Positions 62,196 through 64,000 of a stretch of DNA of 64,000 bases are shown here, in pieces. This DNA is from Pithys albifrons albifrons (Eukaryota; Chordata; Aves; Passeriformes; Thamnophilidae): the NCBI RefSeq assembly GCF_047495875.1, contig NC_092460.1, positions 9,228,520 to 9,292,519 of the forward strand, given 5' to 3'. Positions within the stretch are counted from its first letter, which is position 1. Every line of letters begins with the position of its first letter. A program made the translations under genes and the position numbers. The notes beneath the pieces are model-generated. The model saw only the letters and a list, made by a program, of their open reading frames with translations. It did no database searches and was not told the origin of the DNA.

Positions 62196-62659
62196 AGCTA
62201 TACAGGAGACAAGATCATAGCACTCATGTCATGCCTTTTGCAAACTAGCCCTGAGGGAAGTAGCCAACAGGAAAGGTTTCCACTTCTGCTGACTCCAATC
62301 CCTCGTCATTTTTTTATTTCATTTGTTCCCTCTCTCCCATTTTCTAAAAATTTCCAGTTTTTCAAGAACTACTGTGTAAGGATATAGATTCTTTTCTGCT
62401 ATAAGGTCCCAACAATAAAGCAACATTTATTTCATCCTATATTTCCCTGTCTCTGCTGAAGCAGAATTCTCCTATGGAAAAGAAATCCAAGCAAGTTTAC
62501 CAGCTTTTGCTTTTCTGTGCATCCTCTTAACACACATTACCATCTCCCGCTCATTAATCCTGCAGAGGAGCACTTGCAGTGTATTTAAACCAGTTTTCCT
62601 CCTTTACCAGCTCACTGTGGTGCAGTCCAGTTTCTGATCTGAAGAGCAATCCATAAATA
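62196..62659. other. Gene-free stretch, nothing recognised
   Basis: Pyrimidine-rich and AT-rich unique DNA with no coding or repeat signal. Confidence 0.5.
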
Positions 62660-63110
62660 AGCTGTGCCATCCGTCGAGGTTCCTGGCTGCCCAATTAGAA
62701 CAGCCAACCCCACCATGCTGGGTTATTATCCGATGACAGCAGCCGGCCTTGGCACGGCTCGCAGAGCCTAATGCTGGGTTTAGATGTTTGCATTTGAGTA
62801 ACAAAGCAGTGTTGGCCTGGGAAGTCAGCAAGGCTGTTCTGTGCCAAGCTACACACAGATTCACTCGCCGAGGACCGGAGTTTCCATCGCAGAGTGTTTT
62901 CGCCAACTGGTTGCATGGGGGTTGATGTCCATGTCATCATTTTAATTGCTCAAAACAGTGAATGGGTGGATTTCTGGCTTGTCAACTACATCGTACAGAA
63001 AAGAGACATTATTAATCTCTCCAAACCTAAGCTGGTGAGCGGGTCCTTGAAACAGCTGAACAGCAAGGAAAACACACTCGGCAAGTGGGCACCCTGCCAC
63101 AGCGGGGAAC
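62660..63110. promoter_or_regulatory. CpG-retaining regulatory candidate
   Basis: About 16 CpG dinucleotides fall within 450 bp (for example in CCGTCGAGG, ATCCGATG, GCACGGCTCGC and CTCGCCGAGGACCGGAG), whereas most of the window is strongly CpG-depleted. The block also has TTGGCAC/GTGCCAAG words related to NFI half-sites, a CCAATTAG homeodomain-type word and TTTTAATTGC. No start site, TATA box or splice signal was identified. It could be an enhancer, an unmethylated distal element or a weak promoter. Function is inferred. Confidence 0.4.
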
Positions 63111-64000
63111 AGCATGGACCATGGCTCAAAGGGAAGGTGCTGCCGGCTGGTGAGCTCAAGCTGCTAAATAAATAATGCTAAAAAGCCTGGCAGAAGGGAG
63201 CATAAACAGAAGGTGCTGCTCCATCTCATCTAGTTTTCAGAAAGAGGGATATATTTTCTTGAGGCACCACAACTGTACTTTGTGAGCCCCTGAACTGGCA
63301 ATGCCATCAACTGCTTGTGCCAGTGGAGTGTCACCAGTGCCTGGCCTGCATGACACTACAGGCATCTTGTGATGTTACCAGTGAAAAGAGCTGCTTGGCT
63401 GGCCTGGAGGAGCCTGTGGAGAGAGCAAGGACCATGCAGACAGGCTCTATTTGTCTCTCCCACAGCCACAGGGATTTGCACTCTCTGGCATATCTGTGCT
63501 GACAAGCTGACTATGGGAAAGGAGCAGGATGTGATAGGAAGAGCTGGTTTGCAGGTAGCTGAGAAGAGTCCCATCTCACCATGCTGAGGTTTTTAAATGG
63601 ATTTTAAAATCAAGCGAACTCTTCAAAGGTGTTGACAGAAGGGGTCTGTGTGTCTTTGCAGAGAAGCAGCACTCAACCACCCAGGATTTATTCTTCTGTT
63701 ACACACCTCCCTGAGTCACCACTCACTGCAGAGAGCACATTTCTCAGAAGAGCAGTTCAGTCCAGAGCATCCCTCAACACACAAAAGAAGGTACCAGGTT
63801 GGAAGAAACAGTTTGCTCAACACACCCATTGGCAGAAGAAGAGGCAGGAGTCCCTGAGAGACAATGTGCCCATCTTCTCAACCTGCCCTTATGCCACTGT
63901 TTTCCTGCCTTTAACTCAATCCTGCAAGGTCTAGCCAGCAGCTCAGCCAGTAAATTGAACCCATGTTTGTCTCACTGCACACCCACTGCTGGACCCCAGC
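63111..64000. other. Gene-free stretch, nothing recognised
   Basis: Ordinary unique sequence to the end of the window. Overlapping plus-strand frames at 63629-63934 have no recognised product. Confidence 0.5.

Noticed and set aside
1..64000. Search for CRISPR arrays, operons, phage or defence systems
   Set aside because: The sequence is clearly vertebrate (CR1 LINEs, ERVL LTR, CpG depletion, no dense coding). No regularly spaced direct repeats or prokaryotic gene organisation were seen.

Overview
The window looks like nuclear DNA from a bird, most likely a songbird. The best evidence is a complete solitary LTR (44383-44978) of a type I recognise as an abundant songbird ERVL family, flanked by a perfect 5-bp target duplication. 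Several 3'-end fragments of CR1, the main avian LINE, support this, as do general CpG depletion and long gene-free AT-rich stretches. The family assignments come from memory of consensus sequences, not from a search. I cannot name the species or chromosome.

I see no protein-coding gene, rRNA, tRNA, CRISPR array or bacterial feature. Open frames are short and show no recognisable domain. The longest uninterrupted frame (59634-60485) has a weak start context and no recognisable domain. The DNA is best read as an intergenic desert or the inside of a very large intron.

Layout: 1-15725 is mostly unique AT-rich DNA with a compact CpG-bearing segment near 5150-5260, a 17-bp perfect inverted repeat at 10824-10919 and a small hairpin at 11416-11442. 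CR1 fragments lie at 15726-16194 (minus), 31762-32540 (one insertion with an inverted 5' part), 39940-40526 (plus) and 47575-47810 (plus, followed by another songbird repeat to about 48160). An older CR1-like remnant lies at 56815-57100. Between them are several segments resembling conserved regulatory DNA, rich in homeodomain, POU, SOX, PBX-MEIS or GATA motifs: 23165-23430, 27985-28260, 33085-33365, 42545-43060, 46095-46220, 53190-53270 and 62660-63110. An AT/CA-rich simple-repeat block occupies about 37735-38230 next to a short CAG tract. A long imperfect hairpin lies at 56051-56171.

No genes here work together. A plausible overall reading is that the window belongs to the regulatory territory of a developmental gene outside it, but that is inference from motif content and gene absence. 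The clearest directly visible results are the twin-primed CR1 insertion, the solo LTR with its target duplication, the two long inverted repeats and the SOX/POU palindrome cluster.
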